64,000 nucleotides of DNA from Burkholderia sp. SRS-W-2-2016 (GTDB lineage: Bacteria; Pseudomonadota; Gammaproteobacteria; Burkholderiales; Burkholderiaceae): the NCBI RefSeq assembly GCF_001931485.1, contig NZ_MSDV01000021.1, positions 177,903 through 241,902 of the forward strand, read 5' to 3'. This document shows positions 27,412 to 37,136 of this stretch, piece after piece. The position numbers and the translations under genes are program-made. The notes below the pieces were generated by a model. That model saw only the letters and a program-made list of their open reading frames with translations, made no database searches and was not told the origin of the DNA. How positions within the stretch are numbered: the stretch's first letter is position 1; each line of letters starts with the position of its first letter.

Positions 27412-28629
27412 ATGAATCTGGATCAGGAGCGGCAAGCCATTCGCGAGGAGCTCGAAACGATGCGCGCGCAAGGCGTGCGTCGGCAGGATCTGTCCCTGCA
27501 TGCCTGTAAACGACTGTTTTTCGATCTCGGTATACGTCCGTCGATGGCGGCAGTACGCGATCTCACCCAGACCGGCAGCGCCAGCGATATCCCGAAAGAC
27601 ATCGACCATTTCTGGGAACGCATCCGCAACGTGTCGCGCGTGAAGGTCGGCGCGGGCGCAATTCCGAAGGCACTCGAAGAACGCGCGGGTGAATTGCTCG
27701 GTGCGCTGTTCGAGGAAGCCGTCGCGCAGGCGAGGACCTCGCTCGATGGCGAACGCACCGAAATGCGCGCGCAGATCAGCGCGGCCGAACAACGTGTGCG
27801 CGACGCGGACATCCGTCGCGACGCGGCCGATGAAGCGATCAAACGCAGCGAAGCCCGCGCCGACGCCGCATGGGAACGACTTCGCGCGCTCGAAGGCGAA
27901 CTGCTGAACGCCACTACGCACGGCAACGTTCAGCTAGAAGGTTTACAGGCAACGACCCGTCGGCTGGATCAGGAAAACGAATCGCTACGTCAGCGTCTCG
28001 AAAATGAGCAGACGACGAATGCCGCGTTGCGCGACCGGATCGATGCGTTGCATGTAGAACTGCGTCAAAGCACCGAGCACTACGCGCAGCAGATCAAGGA
28101 CGCGGTCGCCGAAGCCGAACGGCGCGTGAAGCCGATGCTGGTCGAGCTCGATTCGCTGCGCAGCATGGCCTCGACCTATCAGTCCGGCGTACGCGACGCG
28201 AGCCGCAAGGAGTTCGAGTTCATTCAGCAGATTGCCGCGGCGAAGGCGCGCGGCGACCGGCTCGATGCGCAGTTGCGCGAGCAGTCGGACGAGGTCGATG
28301 CATTGACGAAAGAGGTCGCGAGCCTGCGGGCCCAGCAGGGCATCGATCCGGCGATCGCCGGCTTGCTGTGTTCGCTGGTCAGCGCCGGGCGGCTCAGCGA
28401 CGAAGAACTGGGCATGATCGGCACCGCGGCCGACGGCCAGGTGAGCCTGCCCACGCGTTGCCCGAAATGCGAGGAAGGTGAGCCGGAGCTGTCGCAGGTC
28501 GATCACCGCTTCGAGCTGCTGTGTCCGGAGTGCGAGCACTCGTCGGGCCTCGGCGAATCGAGGCTGGCGGCGGTCAGTCAGTTTCTGGCGGATGACAAAC
28601 CGGCCGAGGTGTCCGCGCGTTCTTTCTGA
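27412..28629 (+). CDS. kfrA: KfrA-like DNA-binding coiled-coil protein with C-terminal zinc ribbon
   Basis: A 405-residue protein. Residues 1-115 match the KfrA N-terminal DNA-binding domain of plasmid replication regions, and residues about 120-310 form a long coiled coil rich in Arg, Glu, Ala and Leu. The C-terminal 60 residues hold CPKC...CPEC, a zinc ribbon that plasmid KfrA proteins lack as far as I know. CGAGGTAAAC precedes the ATG. The family acts as a nucleoid-like repressor supporting segregation. Its place next to the origin and the nested operators upstream support that role here. Confidence 0.85.
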   Translation: MNLDQERQAIREELETMRAQGVRRQDLSLHACKRLFFDLGIRPSMAAVRDLTQTGSASDIPKDIDHFWERIRNVSRVKVGAGAIPKALEERAGELLGALFEEAVAQARTSLDGERTEMRAQISAAEQRVRDADIRRDAADEAIKRSEARADAAWERLRALEGELLNATTHGNVQLEGLQATTRRLDQENESLRQRLENEQTTNAALRDRIDALHVELRQSTEHYAQQIKDAVAEAERRVKPMLVELDSLRSMASTYQSGVRDASRKEFEFIQQIAAAKARGDRLDAQLREQSDEVDALTKEVASLRAQQGIDPAIAGLLCSLVSAGRLSDEELGMIGTAADGQVSLPTRCPKCEEGEPELSQVDHRFELLCPECEHSSGLGESRLAAVSQFLADDKPAEVSARSF

Positions 28630-28710
28630 TGCGGTTCGTGAGCGGCGCGGTTAATTTTCACCGGCCGCTTCCTCCACCGCTTCCCCGCCAATCCGGTGGA
28701 CAAACCGTCA

Positions 28711-28753
28711 AAGGTGAGGAAATTCGGGACCCGGACGGTGAGGACTTTCAGGG
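28711..28753 (-). repeat. Two iteron-like sites in reverse orientation
   Basis: GGTGAG-6-CGGG at 28711-28729 and GGTGAG-6-CAGG at 28736-28753. They are reversed relative to the origin array. The second overlaps the stop codon of the recombinase gene. Confidence 0.8.
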
Positions 28754-29830
28754 CTCGCCGGTGCCCGGTTTACGCGTCAAACGCCCGTCGCTTCTAGGTG
28801 CGGCCAACGGCGCCGCCGCTGGATCCGGCACTTCGGCCGCCGGCGCATCCTGCTGTTCAAACCACGTTTGCCACGCCCGATACAGCCGGTTCGCGGACAC
28901 CGCCTGCACGAAGCCGAGCCACTGACCGACCTGTTCGGCCTCCACCCCGCTCTCGAACAGGTCCGCCGCAAAGGTGTTGCGCAAGGTCTGCGGACTCGCG
29001 CGCGACTGGCGCGACGCGGCGATGCCGGCGGCCTCCACCAGCGCATCGACCGCGCGCAGCATCGTTGCCTTATGCATCGGACGTCCGGATGGCGAGGCTG
29101 GAAACACCAGATTGCCGGCCAGCTCCGTGAGCCGCCGTTCGGCGAGCCACGCATCGAGAATCGCGGCCGCGAACGGCGCGAGCCGCGTGCGGCGCGTCAG
29201 CATTGGATTCGCGGACTCGATCGTGACCCACGGCGAACCCGCATTCACGCAACTAACCGAAAGAGCCGCGGCCTCGCCGGTTTTCACCCCGCCACCCAGA
29301 AACACTGCAATCAACGCGCGATCGCGACGCTCGCGCCAACGCTGCGCGGTCGATAACGCGGGCAACGGCGCAAACAGCTGCGCGATCAGCGCGGTGCGTT
29401 CGGCATGAGTGAGAAAACTGGTCGGTTCGTTGTCGCGCGCGTTGCGCCACGCTGCTTCGCCATCCTGAGCAATGAAGCGAGCCGGATTAGTCGACGCCGA
29501 TTCGATCGCGCGGACATGATCGAGCACGCGCTCGATCAGCCTTAAATAACGCATCCGTTGCGTTTTACGGATCTCGAGACCGGCGACGAATTCGGCGATC
29601 GCGGGGGTATCGACCGTTGCGATACTTTGCTGGCGCGTGCCGAGCCATTCGAGAAACTGCCCCCACTGCGCCTGATACACGAGCGCGGAAGAACGGCGGA
29701 AATGCTGTTTCGCGAGCCATGCATCGAACGCGACCTGCGGATCGCGGCGCCAGTCTTCGCGTTGCTGGTCGAACAGATCGGTATCCGGCGCGGGACGGGG
29801 AACGGGGTCGGACAGATGGGGAGGAGACAT
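28748..29830 (-). CDS. Tyrosine-recombinase-fold protein with altered catalytic residues
   Basis: A 360-residue protein with an N-terminal SAM-like core-binding domain (about 30-125) and a C-terminal catalytic-type domain (about 165-330). Compared with XerD, the first Arg is Lys (GGVKTGEAAAL), the box-II first His is Gln (SPQTLRNTF), and the second His/Trp is Phe (WLGFVQ). The second Arg (LRNTF) and the Tyr (NRLYRAW) remain. I therefore expect DNA binding but weak or no recombination. It converges with kfrA and is part of the origin-proximal block. Annotation as an active integrase would be the alternative. Confidence 0.8.
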   Translation of the reverse strand: MSPPHLSDPVPRPAPDTDLFDQQREDWRRDPQVAFDAWLAKQHFRRSSALVYQAQWGQFLEWLGTRQQSIATVDTPAIAEFVAGLEIRKTQRMRYLRLIERVLDHVRAIESASTNPARFIAQDGEAAWRNARDNEPTSFLTHAERTALIAQLFAPLPALSTAQRWRERRDRALIAVFLGGGVKTGEAAALSVSCVNAGSPWVTIESANPMLTRRTRLAPFAAAILDAWLAERRLTELAGNLVFPASPSGRPMHKATMLRAVDALVEAAGIAASRQSRASPQTLRNTFAADLFESGVEAEQVGQWLGFVQAVSANRLYRAWQTWFEQQDAPAAEVPDPAAAPLAAPRSDGRLTRKPGTGEP

Positions 29831-29939
29831 CGGTATTTCTTCCGTTAGTTGCGCATTTTATTTTGCGTATTGTAGGCGCTGGCATGTCGCCATGCAGTCT
29901 CGATGCGAAACACGGCCCGTTTCGCCAACGGCCGTCATC

Positions 29940-30350
29940 TCAGCCGCCCCAGGCTCGCGTGCGTTTCAGCGGCATCTGTTCCAGCGGTTGCTGTGCCGCT
30001 CGCAGCGCCGCTTCCCGCGCGGCCTGCTCGTACGCGCTGACCGCAAACGCAAACACCGCCGGCAATGCGTTGGAAGTGCCGAAGTCGACGCCGTCGTCCG
30101 TCTCCGGATACGGCAGATCCGATGGCCGCTGGAATAGCCCGAGCATTAGCGCATCGTGCCGGCTCGCGAAGCCGAGATCGGCGAGCGCTTCGGCTTCGAT
30201 CGCGTGCAGCAGCCGCCACGTGAGCGGCACCTGCTGGGCGATGTAGCGCGCAGCGATGCTGCGCACGATGTGCTCGAGGTCGCGCGCGGCGGTTTGATAG
30301 CGCAGCGCGGCGAGCGTTTGATCGGTAGGGACGGCGTTCAGGTTGTTCAT
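29940..30350 (-). CDS. Hypothetical protein, origin-proximal
   Basis: A 136-residue soluble, helix-rich protein without a recognised domain (MNNLNAVPTDQTLAALRYQT). GGAG lies 7 bp before the ATG at 30350, which I prefer to the one at 30383. The C terminus is Arg/Ala-rich. Codon use is like the neighbours. It sits upstream of the recombinase gene in the same orientation, 109 bp away; a role in origin function is possible but not shown. Confidence 0.7.
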   Translation of the reverse strand: MNNLNAVPTDQTLAALRYQTAARDLEHIVRSIAARYIAQQVPLTWRLLHAIEAEALADLGFASRHDALMLGLFQRPSDLPYPETDDGVDFGTSNALPAVFAFAVSAYEQAAREAALRAAQQPLEQMPLKRTRAWGG

Positions 30351-30572
30351 TCTCGGCTCCAATCGACACTCGATACTGTACAAACATACAGTATCGGGCG
30401 CAACCTGGCCGAACAGCCCAGAGCGGCCGGCGAAGGGCGAACCAACTACCGATGGGATGCTGAAACGCCCGCTAGCCGAGGCTTTTCGCGAATGCCCTGT
30501 AGTCGGCGTTCACGCGTCAACATCTATCCGATGCTCATCGGCCTATGCTCACTGGCTGGCCGGAATCCATCG

Positions 30573-31220
30573 TTACCCGTGAATCACCACCAGCAACGCC
30601 TTCGCCTCGCTCCTGCCGACATTGCGAATCGCATGCGGCTCATCCGCGACATATCTCGCGGTATCGGCCAGCTTCAACCGCTTCGTCGTGCCGGCCGCTT
30701 CGACCTCGATCGCTCCATGCAGCACGGTCAGATGCTCGCGCGTGCCCGGCTCGTGCGCGCTCGACACCAGCGCTCCGCCCGGCTGCAGCGTCAACTCATA
30801 CCATTCGAATTTGCCGGCCAGATCGATCGGGCCCCACACGCGCAACTGGTATTTCGCGTCGTGACCGCTTAGCGTAGGAATATCGTGCGAGCCGGCGACG
30901 GCGATCGCCTCCGGCGCCTTCGGCGGCGCGAACAGCGAATCGAGGCTCACGCCGAGCGCATTGGTCAGGCGCCATGCGACCGCGATCGTTGGATTAGCCT
31001 TGTCTCGCTCGATCTCGGAGAGCATCGACTTCGACACGCCGGCCGCGCGCGACAGGTCGTCGAGCGTCATGCGCCGCTCGGCGCGCAGCCGCTGAATCTG
31101 CTCGCCGACGCGCGGCGGCGCAGCATTGGCGGGCGGCGCCGACGCGCTTGCCGGCGCTGTGGCGGCCGCCGCATTGGCCGCGGCGCGGCGTGTACCCGAA
31201 CTTGCCATTTCCAGACCCAT
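30573..31220 (-). CDS. XRE-family regulator with cupin sensor domain
   Basis: A 215-residue regulator. The first 37 residues are Ala-rich and variable, residues about 40-95 form the XRE helix-turn-helix (MTLDDLSRAAGVSKSMLSE), and residues 110-215 form a cupin domain (HEPGTREHLTVLHGAIEVEA). Such proteins often control the adjacent amino-acid or sugar genes and sense a small metabolite through the cupin. It is divergent from kbl-tdh and likely regulates it. Confidence 0.9.
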   Translation of the reverse strand: MGLEMASSGTRRAAANAAAATAPASASAPPANAAPPRVGEQIQRLRAERRMTLDDLSRAAGVSKSMLSEIERDKANPTIAVAWRLTNALGVSLDSLFAPPKAPEAIAVAGSHDIPTLSGHDAKYQLRVWGPIDLAGKFEWYELTLQPGGALVSSAHEPGTREHLTVLHGAIEVEAAGTTKRLKLADTARYVADEPHAIRNVGRSEAKALLVVIHG

Positions 31221-31231
31221 CGTTTAGAGTT

Positions 31232-31276
31232 GTTCGATATACCGGATTTTAGTTCGAAAAAACGAAAATATCCGAT
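31232..31276. promoter_or_regulatory. AT-rich candidate operator between the XRE gene and kbl
   Basis: A low-GC segment carrying CGGAT and ATCCG arms and two TTCG/CGAA pairs between the divergent XRE gene and kbl. It is the best place for the XRE regulator to bind, but no single clear palindrome defines the site. Confidence 0.4.
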
Positions 31277-31385
31277 AAAGCTGACAGCCGACTATAACAG
31301 GCCGCCTCGCCCTCATCCACGTAGCGCATGCGTCGCATGGCGCAGGTTCTGACGGCAAGCGCCACTTCGATCAGGAGCCCCGATC

Positions 31386-32591
<1,206 letters not shown>

Positions 32592-32631
32592 GTGGTGAGT
32601 TGAAGGCGGCAGAATCAGCAAGGAGTCTTGA

Positions 32632-33660
32632 ATGAAAGCATTGGCAAAACTCGAACGCGCGCCGGGCCTCACGCTCACGGACGTGCCGAAGCCGGAAGTC
32701 GGCCATAACGACGTGATGATCCGCATCACGCGCACCGCGATCTGCGGCACCGACATTCATATCTGGAAGTGGGACGACTGGGCACAAAAAACAATTCCGG
32801 TGCCGATGCACGTCGGCCATGAATATGTCGGCGAAATCGTCGAGATGGGGCAGGAAGTGCGCGGCTTCGCGATCGGCGACCGCGTATCGGGCGAAGGGCA
32901 TATCACCTGCGGTTTCTGCCGCAACTGTCGCGCGGGGCGCCGGCATCTGTGCCGCAACACGATCGGCGTCGGCGTGAATCGCGAAGGCGCGTTTGCCGAA
33001 TACCTGGTGATTCCGGCGTTCAACGCGTTCAAGATTCCGCCCGACATCTCCGACGATCTCGCCGCGATCTTCGATCCGTTCGGCAACGCGACGCATACCG
33101 CACTGTCGTTCAATCTGGTCGGCGAAGACGTGCTGATCACCGGCGCGGGACCGATCGGCATCATGGCGGTCGCGATCGCGAAGCATGTCGGCGCGCGCAA
33201 CGTCGTGATCACCGATGTCAACGACTACCGGCTCGAACTCGCGCGTAAGATGGGCGCGACGCGGGCGGTGAACGTGGCGCGCGAATCGCTGCAGGACGTG
33301 ATGCACGATCTGCACATGGCCGAAGGCTTCGACGTCGGTCTGGAAATGTCCGGCGTGCCGAGCGCGTTCACGAGCATGCTGGAGGCGATGAACCACGGCG
33401 GCAAGATCGCGTTGCTCGGCATTCCGCCCGCGCAGACCGCGATCGACTGGACTCAGGTGATCTTTAAAGGCCTTGAAATCAAGGGTATTTATGGTCGCGA
33501 GATGTTCGAGACCTGGTACAAGATGGTCGCGATGCTGCAAAGCGGCCTCGATCTGTCGCCGATCCTCACGCACCATTTCAAGGTCGACGACTATCAGCAG
33601 GCCTTCGCGACGATGCTCTCCGGCGAGAGCGGCAAGGTGATTCTCGACTGGACCGCCTGA
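32632..33660 (+). CDS. tdh: L-threonine 3-dehydrogenase
   Basis: A 342-residue zinc medium-chain dehydrogenase. The catalytic zinc ligands are in [11 protein letters not shown] and GHEY, the structural zinc cysteines are in [15 protein letters not shown], and the NAD fold has [14 protein letters not shown]. It oxidises threonine to 2-amino-3-oxobutanoate for Kbl. AAGGAG precedes the start, and a terminator follows the gene. Confidence 0.97.
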   Translation: MKALAKLERAPGLTLTDVPKPEVGHNDVMIRITRTAICGTDIHIWKWDDWAQKTIPVPMHVGHEYVGEIVEMGQEVRGFAIGDRVSGEGHITCGFCRNCRAGRRHLCRNTIGVGVNREGAFAEYLVIPAFNAFKIPPDISDDLAAIFDPFGNATHTALSFNLVGEDVLITGAGPIGIMAVAIAKHVGARNVVITDVNDYRLELARKMGATRAVNVARESLQDVMHDLHMAEGFDVGLEMSGVPSAFTSMLEAMNHGGKIALLGIPPAQTAIDWTQVIFKGLEIKGIYGREMFETWYKMVAMLQSGLDLSPILTHHFKVDDYQQAFATMLSGESGKVILDWTA

Positions 33661-33690
33661 TTCAACGCGACCCGCGTTATAAATTGCGCA

Positions 33691-33726
33691 ACGCCCGCAG
33701 CCCGCTCACGCGCCTGCGGGCGTTTT
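33691..33726 (+). terminator. Terminator after tdh
   Basis: ACGCCCGCAG pairs with CTGCGGGCGT over a 13-nt loop, followed by TTT. It overlaps the last codons of the convergent yceI gene. Confidence 0.7.
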
Positions 33727-34356
33727 CACGAATTCGGCCTGAATGCGCACGTGAATGTCGTCGCCGACCGCCGGATACCACGTCGCGAGGCCGAACTTCG
33801 CGCGGCTGAAATGGCCGTCCGCGGAAAAGCCTAGCGTGTCTTTCTTCGTCAGCGGATCGGGCGCGAAGCCGTTGAACGTGACATCGAGCGTGACCGGTTG
33901 CGTGACGCCGCGGATCGTCAGATCGCCGCTCAGCGTGCCACGCGACTCGCCGGTGCGCTCGAAACGCGTGCTCGTAAAGCGGATCTCCGGATAGCGCGCG
34001 ACGTCGAGCATGCTGTCGCTTTTCACCATCTTGTCGAGCAGCGGCACGTTGGTGTTGATGCTCGCGGCGTCGATCGTGACCGCGGCCGTGCTGTGGTCCA
34101 GACCGCCCTCATGCCAGTCGAGCTGGCCGTGCTTGCGATCGAAGCGCATCGTAAAACGCGAATACTTGAAGTGGTCGATGTCGAACGTGATGCTCGTATG
34201 GTCCTGATCGATCTCGTAGCGGCCGACCGGCACCCGCGCCTCGTTCTGGCTGACCGAATGCGTGAGCACCTGCACGGGCGTGCAGGCCATCGCGCTGAGC
34301 AGCGTCGCGCCGAGCAGCGCGCGCACGCAGGCGGTGCGAATAGCGGTTGAATTCAT
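33706..34356 (-). CDS. YceI-family lipoprotein
   Basis: A 216-residue YceI protein, a periplasmic lipocalin-like isoprenoid-binding family. The signal is a lipobox LSAMACTP near residue 25, so it should be membrane-anchored. The core begins VGRYEIDQDHTSITFDIDHF and ends with ATWYPAVGDDIHVRIQAEF. The start at 34356 gives a normal signal peptide; the longer frame begins with an unrelated Cys/Arg segment. It is divergent from the TetR gene and may be controlled by it. Confidence 0.88.
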   Translation of the reverse strand: MNSTAIRTACVRALLGATLLSAMACTPVQVLTHSVSQNEARVPVGRYEIDQDHTSITFDIDHFKYSRFTMRFDRKHGQLDWHEGGLDHSTAAVTIDAASINTNVPLLDKMVKSDSMLDVARYPEIRFTSTRFERTGESRGTLSGDLTIRGVTQPVTLDVTFNGFAPDPLTKKDTLGFSADGHFSRAKFGLATWYPAVGDDIHVRIQAEFVKTPAGA

Positions 34357-34375
34357 CGAAGCGATTCCGGGAGTG

Positions 34376-34455
34376 CTATCTTCCGAACGATAGCAGCAAG
34401 CGTACCCATGCCGCCGGCACATAAAAAAACTTGACGAAGGAGAATGATCGTTCTA
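34376..34455. promoter_or_regulatory. Candidate TetR operators
   Basis: GAACGAT at 34385-34391 is inverted as ATCGTTC at 34447-34453, and CTATC...GATAG (34376-34393) surrounds the first half. They lie between the divergent yceI and tetR genes. The centre-to-centre distance is long, so two separate operators are more likely than one. Confidence 0.4.
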
Positions 34456-34465
34456 CCTTTCGTCC

Positions 34466-35194
34466 ATGACACAGGAAACCATCCCCACCGATCCGCTGCC
34501 GCCAGGCACCGCGCGCGACCGTCTGCTCGATGCGGCCGAGGCGTTGATTTACGCCGGCGGCATCCACGCGACCGGCGTCGATGCGATCGTGCGCGAGTCC
34601 GGCACCGCGCGTAAAAGCTTCTATACGCACTTCGAATCGAAAGATGCGCTGGTCGCGGCCGCGCTCGAGCGGCGCGACGAGCGCTGGATGAACTGGTTTA
34701 TCGCCGGCACCGAGCGGCGCGGGAAGAGCGCGCGCAAACGGCTGCTCGGCATGTTCGATGTGTTGCGGGAATGGTTCGCGTCGGCGGATTTTCATGGCTG
34801 CGCTTTTCTGAACGCAGCGGGTGAAATCGCCAGCGCCGAGGATCCGATCCGCGTCGTCGCGCGCAAACACAAGCTGCGTCTGCTCGAATTCGTGCGCGCG
34901 CAGTGCGATGCGCTGGCGGCCGAAGCGGCGCTCGATACGCGTCGCGCGGCGCCGCTCGCACGGCAGTGGCTGGTGCTACTCGACGGCTCGATCGCGGTCG
35001 CGCTGGTGAGCGGCGAGGCCGACGCGGCGCGCGACGCGCAGCAGATCGCAAAGGCTCTGCTCGACACCGAGGCGGCATTTGCAACGCGAGCCGAGGCTAC
35101 ACCCGCGGCTAAATCCGCGACCAAACCCGCGGCGAAAGCCACTAGGCCCCAAGCAACCAGACGGCCGCCATCCCGGCGCGCCTCTACCGACTGA
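34466..35194 (+). CDS. TetR-family transcriptional regulator
   Basis: A 242-residue repressor-type protein. The N-terminal helix-turn-helix is RDRLLDAAEALIYAGGIHATGVDAIVRESGTARKSFYTHF, followed by an all-helical ligand domain. The tail beyond residue 210 is Ala/Pro/Lys-rich (ATPAAKSATKPAAKATRP) and likely disordered. It is followed 9 bp later by the DUF1348 gene and faces yceI. The ligand is unknown. Confidence 0.9.
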   Translation: MTQETIPTDPLPPGTARDRLLDAAEALIYAGGIHATGVDAIVRESGTARKSFYTHFESKDALVAAALERRDERWMNWFIAGTERRGKSARKRLLGMFDVLREWFASADFHGCAFLNAAGEIASAEDPIRVVARKHKLRLLEFVRAQCDALAAEAALDTRRAAPLARQWLVLLDGSIAVALVSGEADAARDAQQIAKALLDTEAAFATRAEATPAAKSATKPAAKATRPQATRRPPSRRASTD

Positions 35195-35203
35195 GGAACC
35201 ATC

Positions 35204-35683
35204 ATGGCCGATACGACCGAATCCCGTCCGCCGCTGCCGCCGTTTACTCGCGACAGCGCGATCCAGAAAGTGCGCGCCGCGGAAGACGCGTGGAACACGC
35301 GCGAACCCGAGCGGGTCTCGCTCGCGTACACGACGGACAGCATCTGGCGCAATCGCGCGGAGTTCGTGCAAGGCCGCGCGGAGATCGTCGGCTTTCTGCG
35401 CCGCAAGTGGGCGAAGGAACTCGACTACCGGTTGATCAAGGAGCTGTGGGCGGTGACGGACAATCGCATCGCGGTGCGCTTCGCGTACGAGTGGCACGAC
35501 GATTCGAATAACTGGTTCCGCTCCTATGGCAACGAGAACTGGGAGTTCAACGAGCACGGTCTGATGGCGCGCCGTCACGCGAGCATCAACGACGTGCCGA
35601 TTCGCGAGGCCGACCGTCTGTACCATTGGCCGCTGGGCCGCCGTCCGGACGACCATCCGAGCCTGACCGAACTCGGTCTGTAG
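35204..35683 (+). CDS. DUF1348 / nuclear transport factor 2-like protein
   Basis: A 159-residue SnoaL-like alpha+beta barrel protein of the DUF1348 group, recognisable by [20 protein letters not shown] and by the [11 protein letters not shown] and SYGNENWEF segments. These small proteins often act as isomerases or ligand-binding proteins; the activity is not known here. It is probably co-transcribed with the TetR gene and may relate to its ligand. Confidence 0.85.
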   Translation: MADTTESRPPLPPFTRDSAIQKVRAAEDAWNTREPERVSLAYTTDSIWRNRAEFVQGRAEIVGFLRRKWAKELDYRLIKELWAVTDNRIAVRFAYEWHDDSNNWFRSYGNENWEFNEHGLMARRHASINDVPIREADRLYHWPLGRRPDDHPSLTELGL

Positions 35684-35942
35684 GCGGCGCCGGATTGCCT
35701 CGAAGGGCGCGCGCGGCGACGCGCGCCGGCTATTTACTCTGTGTTCATCACTTCGCCATCGGTTCTCCGTTATCGTTGCAGCGTTGCTTTTGTGGCCGTC
35801 GGCACGCCACGTGCCCGAGCGCCCGAGCGTGCCCTCAACATCGCACGCGCCGCTTCAGGTACAGTGCGCGACGGGCAGCACATACAACGACAAAGCGACA
35901 AAACGACAATGACACCGGCGCCCGACCGGTGACGGAGAACAC

Positions 35943-36458
35943 ATGCACTTTCGGCAGATCAACAAGAATATCCGGCGCACCGCGGTGGCGTTGTTCGCCA
36001 GCCTGGCGGCGACCACCGCCGCGCACGCGGGCTGGTGCGACGGCGGCGTCTGGGTCGACGCAATGCTCGGCTCGTATCACATCAATCCCGATCCCGACAC
36101 CCACTTCGAACAGTTCAACCCGGGGCTCGGCGTCGAGTGCTGGTTGAACAATCAATGGGCGCTGACGGCCGGCGGCTTTCGCAACTCGCTGCGCCGGCCG
36201 TCGTATTACGGCGGCGGCGTGTGGGGCCCGGACTTCGCGCACTGGGGCTTTATCCGCATCGCGGTGATGGGCGGGATCATCTCGGGCTACAACTACGGCA
36301 ACTGGGGACTCGGCCACGATCACACGATCGGCCCGGTGGTCGCACCGATCGTGATGGTCGACTACAAGCGCGTCGGTGCGAACTTCATCGTGATTCCGCC
36401 GATTCCTTCGGACAACCTGCCGTTTACGATCGGGTTTCAGGTGAAGGTGAAGTTCTGA
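35943..36458 (+). CDS. Exported beta-rich envelope protein, unknown function
   Basis: A 171-residue protein with a cleavable signal peptide (NKNIRRTAVALFASLAATTAAHA) and a mature part rich in Gly, Trp, Tyr and alternating hydrophobic residues (FNPGLGVECWLNNQWALTAGGF), ending in a Phe after a charged strand (QVKVKF), as outer-membrane beta-barrels do. It resembles small barrel proteins that I cannot name with certainty; PagP-like acyltransferase is one thought without motif support. It is the last gene before the iteron-like array and the iac cluster. Confidence 0.65.
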   Translation: MHFRQINKNIRRTAVALFASLAATTAAHAGWCDGGVWVDAMLGSYHINPDPDTHFEQFNPGLGVECWLNNQWALTAGGFRNSLRRPSYYGGGVWGPDFAHWGFIRIAVMGGIISGYNYGNWGLGHDHTIGPVVAPIVMVDYKRVGANFIVIPPIPSDNLPFTIGFQVKVKF

Positions 36459-36487
36459 CGGACGGCTTAAGTCACCCGATTGCGTTG

Positions 36488-36658
36488 AGGTGAGGTTTTT
36501 CGGGGGCTGAAGCATCGCGGATGCGCAGCGGTGAGCCGCTTCGTATGCACGCCGCACCTGGCGTTAAGGCTGTCTCCTGGAACTCCTCACCTTTTGCTGG
36601 CGCAGCGGTGATAGTCGAACGCCTGGAAATCCTCACCATCCTGGACGCGCTCACCCAG
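36488..36658. repeat. Iteron-like sites upstream of the 28-bp array
   Basis: Four sites: reverse GGTGAG-6-CGGG at 36488-36505, then forward CCTGGAA type at 36576-36594, 36622-36640 and a partial at 36640-36658. These carry CCTGGAA in place of CCCGnAA but keep the 6-bp gap to CTCACC. Confidence 0.7.
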
Positions 36659-36702
36659 GCGGACCCACGGCAAGCGCAATAAGACGCACGCCGCGCTCGG
36701 CT

Positions 36703-36805
36703 CCCGCAAAACCTCACCGTAGCGCGCTCTCCTGGAACGGCTCACCATAGCGTGAACTCCTGGAATTCCTCACCAATGCGAGGTCTCCTGGAACTCCTCA
36801 CCATT
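36703..36805 (+). repeat. 28-bp-pitch iteron-like array, left of the iac cluster
   Basis: Four direct sites starting at 36703, 36731, 36759 and 36787, exactly 28 bp apart. The first is CCCGCAAA type, the other three are CCTGGAA type. The last continues into TTCGCGC. This architecture is repeated at 55256-55357 on the far side of the cluster. Confidence 0.88.
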
Positions 36806-37136
36806 CGCGCGTGTGGTCCCACGTAAACCACCGCTAAGCCGCGTATAAATCACATACGAAGCGAGCGAGCCGGTCCACCGCCGATCCCCTCAAAGCCCCT
36901 GCACGAATACGCAGCGCGGCATATCAACCCGCCGTATACCCCGCAATAAACCCCACCAATGCATCCGCAGCCCCCACTGCGCCCCATGCACCAAATTCAT
37001 ATCCCGCATTTTTGGCCCGAATTTGACCGCGGTTTCTGCGGCTCATATCGTGAGCCCCATGCCGTCCGGATGTGATTCCTCCCCGCTGCGCAGAGCGCAT
37101 CTCGTGCGGGAACCCTAACTTCGTTCTCCCTGAGCC
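36806..37136. other. Upstream region of the first iac transporter, no gene seen
   Basis: About 330 bp without a convincing ORF. It should hold the promoter of the transporter gene at 37137. An AT-richer segment lies at 36990-37015 and a Cys/Arg-rich shadow frame overlaps it. Confidence 0.45.

Larger units (their letters stand above)
25301..28773. repeat. GTTTAC/GTAAAC hexamers enriched across the origin
   Basis: I count 15 copies by eye, starting at 25301, 25393, 25493, 25886, 25929, 26753, 27037, 27098, 27285, 27320, 27406, 27506, 27941 and 28768, plus imperfect relatives. They are in both orientations and lie between the iterons, in the AT-rich region and in the kfrA start. The rest of the window has only scattered copies. 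Possibly a second protein-binding motif. Confidence 0.45.

Noticed and set aside
36703..36805. CRISPR array
   Set aside because: The 28-bp pitch looks regular, but the repeated core is only about 16 bp, the copies vary, there are no unique spacers of constant length, and no cas gene is present.
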